Position numbers and translations under genes: made by a program
The notes under the pieces: generated by a model
Seen by the model: only the letters and a program-made list of their open reading frames with translations
What the model was told of the DNA's origin: nothing
Databases searched by the model: none
Source: Amycolatopsis oliviviridis
GTDB taxonomy: Bacteria; Actinomycetota; Actinomycetes; Mycobacteriales; Pseudonocardiaceae
Assembly: GCF_014654365.1 (NCBI RefSeq)
Contig: NZ_BNAY01000002.1
Coordinates: 744,001-808,000, forward strand
DNA: 64,000 bases
Reading direction: 5' to 3'
In this document: one piece after another, positions 1 through 8,448 of the stretch
Layout: each line of letters begins with the position of its first letter
How positions within the stretch are numbered: the first letter of the stretch is position 1

Positions 1-594
1 GAAGACCCGCACCACTCCCCCGGTGGTCGCGACGAACAGCCGGTTCCCGATCCAGGTCATGCCGTGCCCGTGGCCCTGCACGACGGCGAAGTTGTCGTCC
101 GACGTCGGTTCGACGAGCAGCACATGCCGGTAACCCAAGCCGGTCGCGTCCACAAAGGACAGACGGACCATGGTGTCGCCGGGGGTGTGCCAGGACGTCG
201 CCACGACCCGCTTGCCGCCGACCTTCCCGGTCGCCGCGTCGGCGTCGCCGGAACCGGTCAGTCCTTGCGGGATCCAGTCGTTGGTCTTGTCGTCATTGGC
301 GTCCTCCCAGCAGAAGCCCGCCGGTTTCAGCGCCGCCGCGAGATACGTGCCGTGGCACAGCGGCCGCGCCTTCCGGTTCGCCGACGACAGGATCTCCGGC
401 AGGCCACGCGCCGGGAGTTTCTTCTCCAGCGCAGCGATCCGCGCGCCGTAGGTGTCGAAGGTCGATCCGGACGTCCAGCGGAAGCCGTCGACCGTGGCCG
501 CGTCCATCCGGGGGAAGGCGGCCGCGGCGGAGGCGACCCCGGGGATGAGCGCGAACACCAGCAGGAGCGAAGCGAGAAGTCCCAGCCTCTTCAT
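1..594 (-). CDS. secreted protein of unknown function (partial, runs off left edge)
   Basis: These are the first 198 codons of a secreted protein; its C terminus lies outside the window. The ATG at 594 is followed by a Sec signal peptide: Lys-Arg, a hydrophobic core of about 15 residues, and a likely cleavage site after VASA near residue 23. The mature part is rich in Trp, Gly and Asp, and near the cut end has HGMTWIGNRLFVAT, which looks like a beta-propeller strand. A protein of similar style (signal peptide, many W and G, no catalytic motif) is encoded at 23008-23844, so the two may be distant relatives. No function can be assigned. Confidence 0.8.
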   Translation of the reverse strand, partial: MKRLGLLASLLLVFALIPGVASAAAAFPRMDAATVDGFRWTSGSTFDTYGARIAALEKKLPARGLPEILSSANRKARPLCHGTYLAAALKPAGFCWEDANDDKTNDWIPQGLTGSGDADAATGKVGGKRVVATSWHTPGDTMVRLSFVDATGLGYRHVLLVEPTSDDNFAVVQGHGHGMTWIGNRLFVATTGGVVRVF

Positions 595-640
595 GCCCGC
601 GAGCCTTCCCGCCGCGCGCATACTTTCGATACAAACCGCG

Positions 641-859
641 TCAGGACACCGAAAGTCCGCGCTCGGCCAGGGAATTCTCGACGCGCAGCCGTTCGATCCC
701 GCGGTCGAAACCCTCCGGCAGTTCATCCAGCCGATGGTCGACCTCGACCTCCCGGCAGGCCTGGACGAGCAGCGCGTCGGGCACTTTCAGCGCGCACCAG
801 AAAAGCACCGACGGCGCCACGGCGACAACGGTGTACAGCGCGACAGGCCCGGTGGCCAC
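641..859 (-). CDS. small hypothetical protein with one membrane segment
   Basis: A 72-residue protein from a GTG start. Residues 3-25 (GPVALYTVVAVAPSVLFW region) could form one membrane helix; the rest is charged and probably cytoplasmic (DELPEGFDRGIERLR). Codon third positions are GC-rich as in real genes here. It fills the gap between a secreted protein gene on the same strand and a divergent methyltransferase gene. I see no clear ribosome binding site and do not recognise the family, so it could still be a chance frame. Confidence 0.45.
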   Translation of the reverse strand: MATGPVALYTVVAVAPSVLFWCALKVPDALLVQACREVEVDHRLDELPEGFDRGIERLRVENSLAERGLSVS

Positions 860-923
860 GACTTCAGGGTAATCCCCGAGCGGAGCACCGGAGAACCCGC
901 GAATCCGGGCTATATTCGCGGCT

Positions 924-1724
924 GTGCTGACCGAGAGCTACCGCTACCCGGACACCGGCGACCACGTCACCGGGATGTTCATCCGACGGCACGAGCCCTA
1001 TGACGGCTACTGGACGGCCAGCGAAGACCGCGCGCTCGGGAAGGTCGCCGAACAGCTCACCGCGCCCCTCGGGCGCCGCGAAGAGGTCAAGGCACTCGAT
1101 GCCGGTTGCGGGGAAGGCAGGCTCCTCCCCTGGGTCGCCCGGTTCTCCGCCGACGTCACCGCCGCGGACCCCGACCCGGACAGGCTGGCGAAAGCCCGCG
1201 AGACCGTCATCGAGGACACGAAGCTGTCCTTCGCCGTCTCGCCGATCACCGAACTCGACGGCGGACCGTACGACCTCGTGGTGTGCAGTCACGTCGTCCA
1301 GCACGTGCCCACACCGGACGTCGCGCCGATCCTGCGGCGGCTGGCCGAGGTCACCGCACCCGGCGGGGCACTGGTCCTGGCCCACAGCCGGTCGCCGATC
1401 GGGCGGGGCGCGTTCAGTCTCGACAGCGTCGAAGCCGGCGGTGTGGTCCGGTCCCGCCGCGTGTCGCGCGAAGAGTTCGACAAGGCGCTGCGAGAGGGCA
1501 GCGGCCCGGCGCTCCCGGTGCGTTACCTCGACCCGGCGGAGATCGCCGCGGAAGCCGCCGAAGCGGGCTGGCGCACCGAGTGGGAGTGGACCTACCACGT
1601 CCTCGACGACCTCGGGCCCGCCGACGAGCACATCGACCGCGACGAACTGGTCAACGCCTCCGGCCCGCTGCGCCGCCACCTCGGCCGGGACCTGATCACC
1701 CTGCTGCGCCGCGCACCCGCATGA
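924..1724 (+). CDS. class I SAM-dependent methyltransferase
   Basis: A 266-residue Rossmann-fold methyltransferase. Motif I is LDAGCGEGRLLPW at about residues 54-66, followed by an acidic residue at the end of strand 2 (TAADPDPDRL) and the later strand YDLVVCSHVVQHVP, typical of small-molecule methyltransferases. The substrate cannot be deduced. The start is the GTG at 924, with no strong ribosome binding site. Its stop overlaps the ATG of the next gene (ATGA), so the two are translationally coupled and probably work together. Confidence 0.85.
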   Translation: MLTESYRYPDTGDHVTGMFIRRHEPYDGYWTASEDRALGKVAEQLTAPLGRREEVKALDAGCGEGRLLPWVARFSADVTAADPDPDRLAKARETVIEDTKLSFAVSPITELDGGPYDLVVCSHVVQHVPTPDVAPILRRLAEVTAPGGALVLAHSRSPIGRGAFSLDSVEAGGVVRSRRVSREEFDKALREGSGPALPVRYLDPAEIAAEAAEAGWRTEWEWTYHVLDDLGPADEHIDRDELVNASGPLRRHLGRDLITLLRRAPA

Positions 1725-2953
1725 CCGCGCTGCTCCTCACCTTCGCCTGGGCCGTCCCGCTGTCCGAGAAGGAGGCGGAGCTGGTGCTGGACGGCGGCCG
1801 GGACCGGGGGCTGCTGGTCCACCTCGACGGGAAGCTCGGCGAGGAGTGGACGGCCGCGGAGGACTTCCTCGCCAGTTACACCACCCCGCCGCGACGCCGG
1901 GTGCTGCGCAAACGCACCGGCGGCTCGCGGCTGTCGATCCGGATCGGCGCGGTCAGCCTGCCGTGCGAACTCGTCGTCACCTGGCATCCGGCCTATCACG
2001 CGATGACGCTGGTCCTCGCCACCACGATCACCGGGCCGGCGGCGGACGGGCCCGCCGCCGAGTGCGATCTCGCCATCGCCGTCCTGCAGAGCCTACAAGG
2101 CCGCGAGACGGCGAACGGGGCGGACGGGCTGCGCGGCGGCTACGGCGAGAAGTCCTTCCCCTCGCTGCTCAAGGCCGTCACCCACATCTTCGAGGACCTG
2201 ACCAAGGGCTGCGGCCTGACCGAAGGGCTCAGCCGCAAGGGCTGGTGCGTCGAACTGCGCTCCCACGACGGGCATCCGCCCGCCCAGCGGGTCGCCGCCG
2301 ATCCCCGGCCGTTCTACGGGATGGCGACCAGCGACGAGGGCTGGCGATTCGTGCCCCGCGAGGTCGCCAGGGACGCGCTCGGCCCGTCGTGGGGCACGCG
2401 CTCGTTCGTCGCCGCCTACACGATGGCGGGCGGGATCGTCTGCCTCAACAGCAAGGATGCCGACTACGTCGAGCATCAGGACGAGCTGATGCGCGGCCCG
2501 TTCGGCGCGGCCGAACCGTACTTCGGCATCGACAGCGACGTCGGCGGGCTCGACCACGGGATGCTCTTCATCCTCGAACGGGTCCTGATCCGGATGGCGC
2601 TGGCCGACCAGTGGCTGCGCACCGCTCAGCGGGAGATGCGGGCACTGGCGGACAGGAAGAAGTCGCCGAGCCGCACCCGGCTGCTGCGGGGCTCACTCGA
2701 CGACATCCTCGAAATGCTGCACTCGGTGCTCCCGCCCGAGATCGACTCGCTGGAACGCCGTCTGGTCACCAGCATGGGCGTGGAGCGGATCATCGCCCAG
2801 CTCGACCGCCAAGCCGAGGCGATGGACGAGGAGACCAGGTACTCCTACGAGAACACGGTGAGCGCGCGGGTCACGCGGCTCACCGTGGTGACCGTCGTCC
2901 TGACGATCGTCACCATCGTCCTCGGGGTCCTGCAGGTGCTCGTCTCACTCTGA
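1721..2953 (+). CDS. hypothetical protein with C-terminal membrane anchor
   Basis: A 410-residue protein that I do not recognise. Residues 1-290 are globular, with well spaced hydrophobic strands and conserved-looking Trp residues (WHPAYHAM, KGWCVEL, DEGWRFVPREV). Residues 300-385 are charged and probably helical or coiled-coil (RRLVTSMGVERIIAQLDRQA). The last 25 residues form one strongly hydrophobic segment (LTVVTVVLTIVTIVLGVLQV), so the protein looks tail-anchored with its bulk in the cytoplasm. The helical stretch before a terminal membrane segment recalls CorA-like proteins, but the GMN motif is absent. It is coupled to the methyltransferase by a 4-base overlap, and its stop overlaps the stop of a convergent small membrane protein gene. 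Confidence 0.8.
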   Translation: MTALLLTFAWAVPLSEKEAELVLDGGRDRGLLVHLDGKLGEEWTAAEDFLASYTTPPRRRVLRKRTGGSRLSIRIGAVSLPCELVVTWHPAYHAMTLVLATTITGPAADGPAAECDLAIAVLQSLQGRETANGADGLRGGYGEKSFPSLLKAVTHIFEDLTKGCGLTEGLSRKGWCVELRSHDGHPPAQRVAADPRPFYGMATSDEGWRFVPREVARDALGPSWGTRSFVAAYTMAGGIVCLNSKDADYVEHQDELMRGPFGAAEPYFGIDSDVGGLDHGMLFILERVLIRMALADQWLRTAQREMRALADRKKSPSRTRLLRGSLDDILEMLHSVLPPEIDSLERRLVTSMGVERIIAQLDRQAEAMDEETRYSYENTVSARVTRLTVVTVVLTIVTIVLGVLQVLVSL

Positions 2954-3154
2954 GCGGCGGCGCTGCTTGCGAGAACGCTCGGCGAACAGCAGCCCGACCC
3001 CCGCGGCCACCATCAGCGCGCTCGCCACCACGTGCATCCCCGACGGGAGCACGTGGAGCTGGACGAACCAGCTCGGGTTGGTGCTGCCCAGCAGCCGGTT
3101 GATCAGCCCGCCCCCGCCCTGCACCAGCAGGAGGATTCCCAGTAGTTCGATCAT
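2945..3154 (-). CDS. small integral membrane protein, 69 residues
   Basis: A 69-residue protein with two likely membrane segments (IELLGILLLVQGGGGLINRL near residues 2-20 and the VVASALMVAAGVGLLFA segment near residues 43-58), separated by a short loop containing NPSWFVQLHVLPSG, and a basic tail (RSRKQRRR). The ATG at 3154 overlaps the stop of the upstream membrane protein gene (ATGA), so the two are an operon and probably partners. The 3' end overlaps the end of the convergent gene by 9 bases. Function is unknown. Confidence 0.75.
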   Translation of the reverse strand: MIELLGILLLVQGGGGLINRLLGSTNPSWFVQLHVLPSGMHVVASALMVAAGVGLLFAERSRKQRRRSE

Positions 3155-3738
3155 CGCCGCGCCCCTTCCTTGACCCGGTCGTCGTTCTTGGAGAGCTCCT
3201 GCCACAGCGGTCCCGTGGCGAACCAGATGGCCGTCACGACCCCCATCCTCGGCAGCCAGTCCCACAGCGGCGCGACCTGATCGGTGTCGCCGACCATGAA
3301 GATCAGCAGGAGCAGCACCCCCGAGGCGAGCCCGCAGGCCAGCACGCATTTGAACCAGTCACGCCATTCGGCGCGCAGCTTCGCCCGGCCCATCGGCTTG
3401 GGCGGCGGTGGCGGCCCGCCCGCGAACCGATGCGCGAAACGCACGTCGGCCCACTTGATCATCGAGTGGCCGAACACCACGCTGAAGCCCAGGTACACCG
3501 CGGCGAGGCCGTGCACGAAGTTCGCCGTGGCGCCGTTGCGCAGGTCGATGACCGTCGCGACCAGCACGACCAGGTCGATCACCGGGGTCAGGAGCAGCAG
3601 GAAGACACTCGTCCGCTTCAGCTTGAGCAGATAGCGGGCCACGAGGCCGGCGACGATGGCGACCCAGAATCCGATCTCCCCACCGGCGACCACGGCCGCC
3701 ATGGGGTTTTCCGCGATGAAGTCCCAGATCTTGTTCAC
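3151..3738 (-). CDS. integral membrane protein of unknown function
   Basis: A 195-residue protein with about five hydrophobic helices: AAVVAGGEIGFWVAIVAGLV, VFLLLLTPVIDLVVLVATVI, LAAVYLGFSVVFG, VLACGLASGVLLLLIFMV and MGVVTAIWFATGPLW. A cytoplasmic loop carries a poly-proline run (GGPPPPPKP) and basic residues. I chose the GTG at 3738 because GGAGAGG lies 8 bases upstream; an in-frame ATG at 3801 has no such site. It is coupled to the small membrane protein downstream. The family is not recognised. Confidence 0.75.
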   Translation of the reverse strand: MNKIWDFIAENPMAAVVAGGEIGFWVAIVAGLVARYLLKLKRTSVFLLLLTPVIDLVVLVATVIDLRNGATANFVHGLAAVYLGFSVVFGHSMIKWADVRFAHRFAGGPPPPPKPMGRAKLRAEWRDWFKCVLACGLASGVLLLLIFMVGDTDQVAPLWDWLPRMGVVTAIWFATGPLWQELSKNDDRVKEGARR

Positions 3739-3830
3739 GGGGTAAGCCTCTCCGAACGCGCTGGTCCTCCGCGTCGGCGTACGGACCGAGATCGCCGTCA
3801 TCAGTTAGTAGGACCCCGCCGCGCGCCCTG

Positions 3831-5048
3831 GTGTGCTGGGATGGGGCGGTGCCCACGTTCGTCCCACGCCTGAACCACCTCGCCGAATGGAAACAGGACC
3901 TCGTCATCGCCTTCGGCACGTGGGTCCTCGGCGTGCTGGTCTACGTGAGCGGGATGCAGGTACTGCTGAACGGCCCGGACGAAACGCCACTGTGGATACG
4001 CCTGAGCGAACTGACCGCGATCTGCGCGCTGGAGATGCTGCGCCGCAAGATCCCGCTGGCGCTGATCTGCGCGCTGGCCGTGCTCGCCGTGGACATCACG
4101 TTCGGCCCCTCGCTGCCGATCCTCATCGTCTTCACCGACTTCCTGTACGCGACGACGCTCTACGGTTCGCGGCGCACCAGCAGGCTGATGATCGGGGTCG
4201 CCGCGATCGGGACCATCGCGGTGGTCTGCATCGCGCTCATCTTCGCCGCGCAGTGGCGCACGGCGGTGCTCGCCGCGTTCGCGCTCCTGCCGTTCCTGGT
4301 CACGCCGGTGTGGTGGGCGGCCAACGTGCGCCAGCAGCGGGACATCGCCGACAGCGAGCGGGCGAACGCGGTACAGCTGGCCACGATCGGCGAACTGGAC
4401 CGCAAGGCCGCCGTGGCGGGGGAACGGTCGAAGATGGCGCGGGATCTGCACGACGTCATCGCCGGGCATCTCTCGGCGATCGCGATCCAGTCCGAGGCCG
4501 CGCTGTCGATGGCCACCGCCGACCCGAAACTGTCCAGGAAGGTCCTGGAATCGGTACGGGAGAACAGTGTGAGCGCGCTCGACGAGATGCGCGCGATGAT
4601 CGGGCTGCTGCGCGCGGATCCCTCCACAGGGGACACCGACTTCGAGACGACCGCGCCCGCCCGGCTCGCCGAACTGTCCAAACTGGTCGAATCCGCGCGA
4701 GCGAGCGGGCTGGAGGTCGAGATCGGCTCCGTCCCGGACCTGTCTCCCCAGCTGCCCGCCGCGGTCGACCTGACCGCGTACCGGATCGCGCAGGAGGCCC
4801 TCACCAACGCGGCCAAACACGCCGCGGGTGGCCGGGCCGTCCTCGACATCCGTGCCGACGGAGGCATACTCACCGTCGAAGTGCGCAACGATCTCCGTCC
4901 CGGCTCAGGCTCGGCGGACGACGGCGGGACCGGACTCGGCCTGCTGAACATGCGGGAACGCGCCGCCGCGGTGGGCGGCACTCTCGCCGCCGGGCCGTCC
5001 GGCGGTGGCTGGCTGGTCCGTGCCGAACTGCCTCTGGAGGGGACTTGA
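3831..5048 (+). CDS. two-component sensor histidine kinase (HisKA_3 type)
   Basis: A membrane-bound sensor kinase of about 405 residues. The N-terminal 150 residues hold several membrane helices with very short outer loops, so it probably senses a membrane or intramembrane signal. The HisKA_3 dimerisation box is ARDLHDVIAGHLSAIAIQSE with the phospho-accepting His near residue 207. The ATPase domain shows the N box EALTNAAKHA and the G box GGTGLGLLNMRERAAAVGG. The start is uncertain: GTG 3831 or GTG 3849. It overlaps the response regulator gene downstream by 4 bases, making a NarL-type pair; the regulated genes are not evident. Confidence 0.9.
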   Translation: MCWDGAVPTFVPRLNHLAEWKQDLVIAFGTWVLGVLVYVSGMQVLLNGPDETPLWIRLSELTAICALEMLRRKIPLALICALAVLAVDITFGPSLPILIVFTDFLYATTLYGSRRTSRLMIGVAAIGTIAVVCIALIFAAQWRTAVLAAFALLPFLVTPVWWAANVRQQRDIADSERANAVQLATIGELDRKAAVAGERSKMARDLHDVIAGHLSAIAIQSEAALSMATADPKLSRKVLESVRENSVSALDEMRAMIGLLRADPSTGDTDFETTAPARLAELSKLVESARASGLEVEIGSVPDLSPQLPAAVDLTAYRIAQEALTNAAKHAAGGRAVLDIRADGGILTVEVRNDLRPGSGSADDGGTGLGLLNMRERAAAVGGTLAAGPSGGGWLVRAELPLEGT

Positions 5049-5707
5049 GCGACGGGAACATCAAAGTGCTGGTCGCCGACGACCACGGCGCCATCCGCGC
5101 CGGGTTGATGATGATCCTCGGCAACGCCGAGGGCATCGAGGTGATCGGCGAGGCCGCGGACGGCGCCACCGCCGTCCGCCAGGCGAAGGCGCTGAAGCCG
5201 GACGTCGTGCTGATGGACGTCCGGATGCCCGGCGTCGACGGCATCGCGGCCACCCGGGAACTGACCGCGGAAGGCCTGTGCGAAGTCCTCGTGCTGACCA
5301 CCTTCGACCTCGACGAGTACGTCCACGCCGCGCTGCGGGCGGGCGCGGCGGGGTTCCTGCTGAAGTCGGTGGAGGCGTCGCGGCTGATCGAGGCGGTGAA
5401 ACTGGTCGCGGCGGGCGAAGGGGTGCTCGCACCGCAGGTCACGCGGAAGCTGATCGCCGCGTTCGCCGCCGGCACCCGCGAACCCTCCCTCGTCCCCGAC
5501 GGGCTCGACGAACTGACCGACCGCGAGCGCGAAGTGCTGGCGTGCCTGGGCGGCGGCCTGTCCAACGCGCAGATCGGCACGCGGCTGCACATCGGCGAGA
5601 CCACGGTGAAGACGCACGTTTCGCGGGTGCTGACGAAACTGGAACTGCGGTCACGGGTGCAGGCGGCGATCCTGGCGCAGGAGAACGGCGTCGTCCTGGA
5701 GGGCTGA
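5045..5707 (+). CDS. NarL/FixJ-type response regulator
   Basis: A 220-residue transcription factor. The receiver domain (residues 6-122) has the acidic pair DD at 12-13, the phospho-accepting Asp in VLMDVRMPG at residue 58, the Thr in VLTTFD and the Lys in FLLKSVEA. The LuxR-type helix-turn-helix is at residues 153-215 (LTDREREVLACLGGGLSN ... GETTVKTHVSRVLTKL). The start is TTG 5045, overlapping the kinase stop, with GGAGGGGA just upstream. It is the partner of the kinase encoded before it. Confidence 0.92.
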   Translation: MSDGNIKVLVADDHGAIRAGLMMILGNAEGIEVIGEAADGATAVRQAKALKPDVVLMDVRMPGVDGIAATRELTAEGLCEVLVLTTFDLDEYVHAALRAGAAGFLLKSVEASRLIEAVKLVAAGEGVLAPQVTRKLIAAFAAGTREPSLVPDGLDELTDREREVLACLGGGLSNAQIGTRLHIGETTVKTHVSRVLTKLELRSRVQAAILAQENGVVLEG

Positions 5708-5735
5708 AAACTCCTTTCGCCTGCCGGGCGCCGAT

Positions 5736-5788
5736 GTTGTGAAAGCCACCTTCACAACGTTGAAGGTTGTGAAAGCCACCTTCACAAC
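5736..5788. repeat. tandem palindromic unit, probable bidirectional terminator
   Basis: Two copies of a 23-base unit (5736-5758 and 5766-5788), each with the shape GTTGTGAA-agccacc-TTCACAAC, separated by 7 bases. Each unit alone folds as an 8-bp hairpin. It follows the response regulator stop and precedes the permease gene. Its core TGAAAGCCACCTTCA is related to the cores of the repeats at 16327, 27541, 34583 and 43524. Confidence 0.6.
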
Positions 5789-5885
5789 ATCAGGCCCGGC
5801 CCACTGCGCTCCGGCGGGCAAGGCCCGGCCGGCTGAAGTCCCACCGATCTGCGAGGTGGGCGGCGATCTTCTAGCGTGAGCCTTC

Positions 5886-7343
5886 ATGCGGCGAACTCTG
5901 GACGTGGACGAGGTCCTGAAACGGCAGGACTCGGGCGAGCTGAAACGCCGCCTCAAAGGGCGCGACCTGATCGGTTTCGGGGTCGGCATCATCATCGGCA
6001 CCGGGATCTTCACCCTCGCCGGTGTCGAGGCGAAGACGCACGCGGGCCCGTCGGTCACGCTGTCGTTCGTGCTCGGCGCCGTCGTCGCCGGGATGGCCGC
6101 CCTCTGTTACGCCGAACTCGCCTCCAGTGTGCCGACGGCGGGAAGCGCGTACACCTACGCCTTCGCCACCCTCGGCGAGACCTTCGCCTGGATCATCGGC
6201 TGGGACCTGCTGCTCGAGTTCGCGCTCGGCGCGGCCGTCGTGTCGCGCGGCTGGTCCGGTTATCTGGCGAATCTGATGGGGCTCTCCCCCGAGTGGTTCG
6301 GTGAAGACGCGAAGGTGAACATCGGCGCGGTCGCGATCATCGCCGTGCTGACCGTGATCGCCGTCATCGGGATCAAGGAATCCGCGCGGGTGACGAACCT
6401 GCTCGTGCTGGTCAAGGTCGCGGTGTGCGTGCTGATCCTCGCGGTCGGCGTGTTCTACATCCGCGGCGAGAACCTCACCCCGTTCATCCCGCCCGCCCAG
6501 GCTCCGACCGAGACGGCCGGGACCCTGCACCAGCCGATCGTGCAAGCCGCGCTCGGACTCGAACAGTCCGTCTACGGCATCGCCGGGATGGTGACGGCCG
6601 CCGCCGTCGTCTTCTTCGCCTACACCGGTTTCGAGGCGCTCGCCAACCTCGGCGAGGAGACCGTGAACCCCAAACGCGATCTGCGGGTCGGTATCCTCGG
6701 CGCGCTCGGGGTCTGCGCGCTGCTCTACATCGGGGTCTCGCTGGTGCTGACCGGGATGGTCCCGTTCACCGACATCGACACGGGCGCCCCGCTCGCCGAC
6801 GCCTTCGACCGCGTCGGGCAGCACTGGGTGGGCGCGCTGATCTCCCTCGGCGCGGTCACCGGGCTGACGTCGGTGATGATGGTGGAACTGGTGACGATCG
6901 GCCGGATCGGGTTCGCGATGGGCCGCGACGGCCTGCTGCCGAAGAAGTTCGGCACGGCGCATCCGCGCTGGGGCACCCCGCACCGGATGACCATCGCCGG
7001 TGCCGTGCTGATCGCGGCCCTCGCCGCCTTCGTCCCGATCTCCGAACTCGCCGACATGGTCAGTATCGGCGCGCTTTCGGCGATGATCATCGTCGCGCTG
7101 GCCGTCCCGGTGCTGCGCAAACGCCGCCCGGACCTGGAGCGCCCGTTCACCGTGCCGTTCTCGCCGTACCTGCCGATCGTGGCGGCGCTGGCGTGCTTCT
7201 ACCTGATGCTCAACCTGGACGTGATGACCTGGCTGCGGTTCGCCGCGTGGCTGCTGCTCGGCCTGCTGATCTACGTCTTCTACGGGCGCAAGCACTCCCG
7301 TTTCGCGAAGGACGAACTCAGCTCCACAGACCTGCCGTCGTGA
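5886..7343 (+). CDS. APC-family amino acid permease
   Basis: A 485-residue secondary transporter with 12 predicted membrane helices, of normal length for the cationic amino acid transporter (YfnA-like) branch of the APC superfamily. The helix 1 signature GVGIIIGTGIFTLAGVEA is complete, and helix 6 has FFAYTGFEALANLGEE, where substrate usually binds. The N terminus is cytoplasmic and charged. The substrate cannot be named from sequence; cationic or branched-chain amino acids are likely. The gene stands alone behind a repeat element, and its last 26 bases overlap a convergent gene. Confidence 0.88.
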   Translation: MRRTLDVDEVLKRQDSGELKRRLKGRDLIGFGVGIIIGTGIFTLAGVEAKTHAGPSVTLSFVLGAVVAGMAALCYAELASSVPTAGSAYTYAFATLGETFAWIIGWDLLLEFALGAAVVSRGWSGYLANLMGLSPEWFGEDAKVNIGAVAIIAVLTVIAVIGIKESARVTNLLVLVKVAVCVLILAVGVFYIRGENLTPFIPPAQAPTETAGTLHQPIVQAALGLEQSVYGIAGMVTAAAVVFFAYTGFEALANLGEETVNPKRDLRVGILGALGVCALLYIGVSLVLTGMVPFTDIDTGAPLADAFDRVGQHWVGALISLGAVTGLTSVMMVELVTIGRIGFAMGRDGLLPKKFGTAHPRWGTPHRMTIAGAVLIAALAAFVPISELADMVSIGALSAMIIVALAVPVLRKRRPDLERPFTVPFSPYLPIVAALACFYLMLNLDVMTWLRFAAWLLLGLLIYVFYGRKHSRFAKDELSSTDLPS

Positions 7344-7986
7344 TCGCGGCGACGGCGGCCTCGGTGTCGCCGTCGTCCACCACGACCAGCAACCGCTTCA
7401 GCGCGGCGGCCACCCATTCCACCGGCTGGTCGTGCAATCCGTTGTCCCCCAAGGACGGATATCCATCCATAATGGACACCAGGGTTCCTTCGGCGCCGAT
7501 CCGCAGGCCGGCCGCCAGCACGAAATGTCCCTCAGGAGGACGCCAGCGGGACGACCACAGCGGCGGGATCCCGGTGTCGAGGTAGTCGAGCAGCGCCCGC
7601 GCGGGCGTGTCGTGCGCGCCGAATTCCGCCGGGTCGACCTCCGCGATCACGGCGACTCGCGACAGCCTCCACAACTCGGCCAGGAGCATGAACAACGACT
7701 GTGGCGACCGATTCCCGGCGGCGGGCACCGCCACGAGCCGTCCACCCGAGAGCGTCTCGATCGCTCGCGACAGGCCATCCGGCGTGGTACCCGCCAGCGC
7801 CGCGACGTCGTCCTGGCTCGCGACGTCGAACCCCGCGGCGCGCAGGGCGGCCAGCGCCGTGAACGGCCCCGCGAGTCCGTCCTTCTGCGGGAGTTCGGCG
7901 CGCGCGACGGCGACCAGATGCTCGCCGCCGGGCAGCCAGCGGCGACCGGACAGCCCCGTCCGGTCGCCGTCGATTCCGGAGGACAT
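7318..7986 (-). CDS. hypothetical protein (possible C39-like fold)
   Basis: A 222-residue soluble protein without signal peptide. The N-terminal stretch ends LPQKDGLAGPFTALAALRAAG (residues about 24-44), which resembles the start of C39-like peptidase folds but has Ala or Gly where such enzymes place the catalytic Cys, so it is probably not a protease. I think of the DUF6885 group but cannot confirm it. It is coupled by ATGA to the upstream acetyltransferase gene and overlaps the end of the convergent permease gene. Confidence 0.7.
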   Translation of the reverse strand: MSSGIDGDRTGLSGRRWLPGGEHLVAVARAELPQKDGLAGPFTALAALRAAGFDVASQDDVAALAGTTPDGLSRAIETLSGGRLVAVPAAGNRSPQSLFMLLAELWRLSRVAVIAEVDPAEFGAHDTPARALLDYLDTGIPPLWSSRWRPPEGHFVLAAGLRIGAEGTLVSIMDGYPSLGDNGLHDQPVEWVAAALKRLLVVVDDGDTEAAVAAITTAGLWS

Positions 7987-8402
7987 CAGTCTTCGAACGT
8001 CCACGACTGCATGATGAACGGTCCCTCGTTCGCCGCTCCGGCCGCGGCGTAGGTCGCCAGCGCGGCTTCGTTGTCCGTCTCGACACCGACCCACATCCCG
8101 CGGCAGCCGCGCTCCCGCGCGAGCCCGGCCAGCGCGTCGACCAGGTCGCGGCCGATCCCGCGCCGCTGGTAGTCCGGGCTGACGTCGAGCTCGTTGAGGA
8201 ACATCTCGGTGCCCTTGTCCGGATGCGTCACCTCGGTGCCGGTGATCATGCCCGCGGGTTCGCCGTCCTCGTACGCGATCAGGAGGTGGTTCTCCTCCCC
8301 CGCGAGGAACTTCTCGGACGCCGCCCGTCGCGCGGGCCCGTCGAACAGGTGCTGGGCGGCGACGACCTCTTCGACGGTCCTGGCCCGCCGGATCTCGGTC
8401 AC
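7986..8402 (-). CDS. GNAT-family N-acetyltransferase
   Basis: A 138-residue acetyltransferase with one GNAT domain. The acetyl-CoA pyrophosphate-binding motif A is visible as LDVSPDYQRRGIGRDLVDAL (Q/RxxGxG/A), preceded by strand NELDV and followed by ARERGCRGMWVGVETDNEAA. The GTG at 8402 is preferred to an ATG at 8471 because GGGAGGA lies just upstream of it. The acceptor substrate is unknown. It forms a two-gene operon with the downstream hypothetical gene. Confidence 0.85.
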   Translation of the reverse strand: MTEIRRARTVEEVVAAQHLFDGPARRAASEKFLAGEENHLLIAYEDGEPAGMITGTEVTHPDKGTEMFLNELDVSPDYQRRGIGRDLVDALAGLARERGCRGMWVGVETDNEAALATYAAAGAANEGPFIMQSWTFED

Positions 8403-8448
8403 GTGTCCTCCCGGTGCTGAAAGCGCCACAGACTGGTCAGTATCCCGC

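Noticed and set aside
3359..3919. Long minus-strand frame overlapping the membrane protein and kinase genes
   Set aside because: Arg/Gly-rich shadow of the genuine membrane protein frame at 3151-3738.
5736..5788. Possible CRISPR-like tandem repeat
   Set aside because: Only two units with a 7-base spacer and each is a palindrome; no further units and no cas genes.
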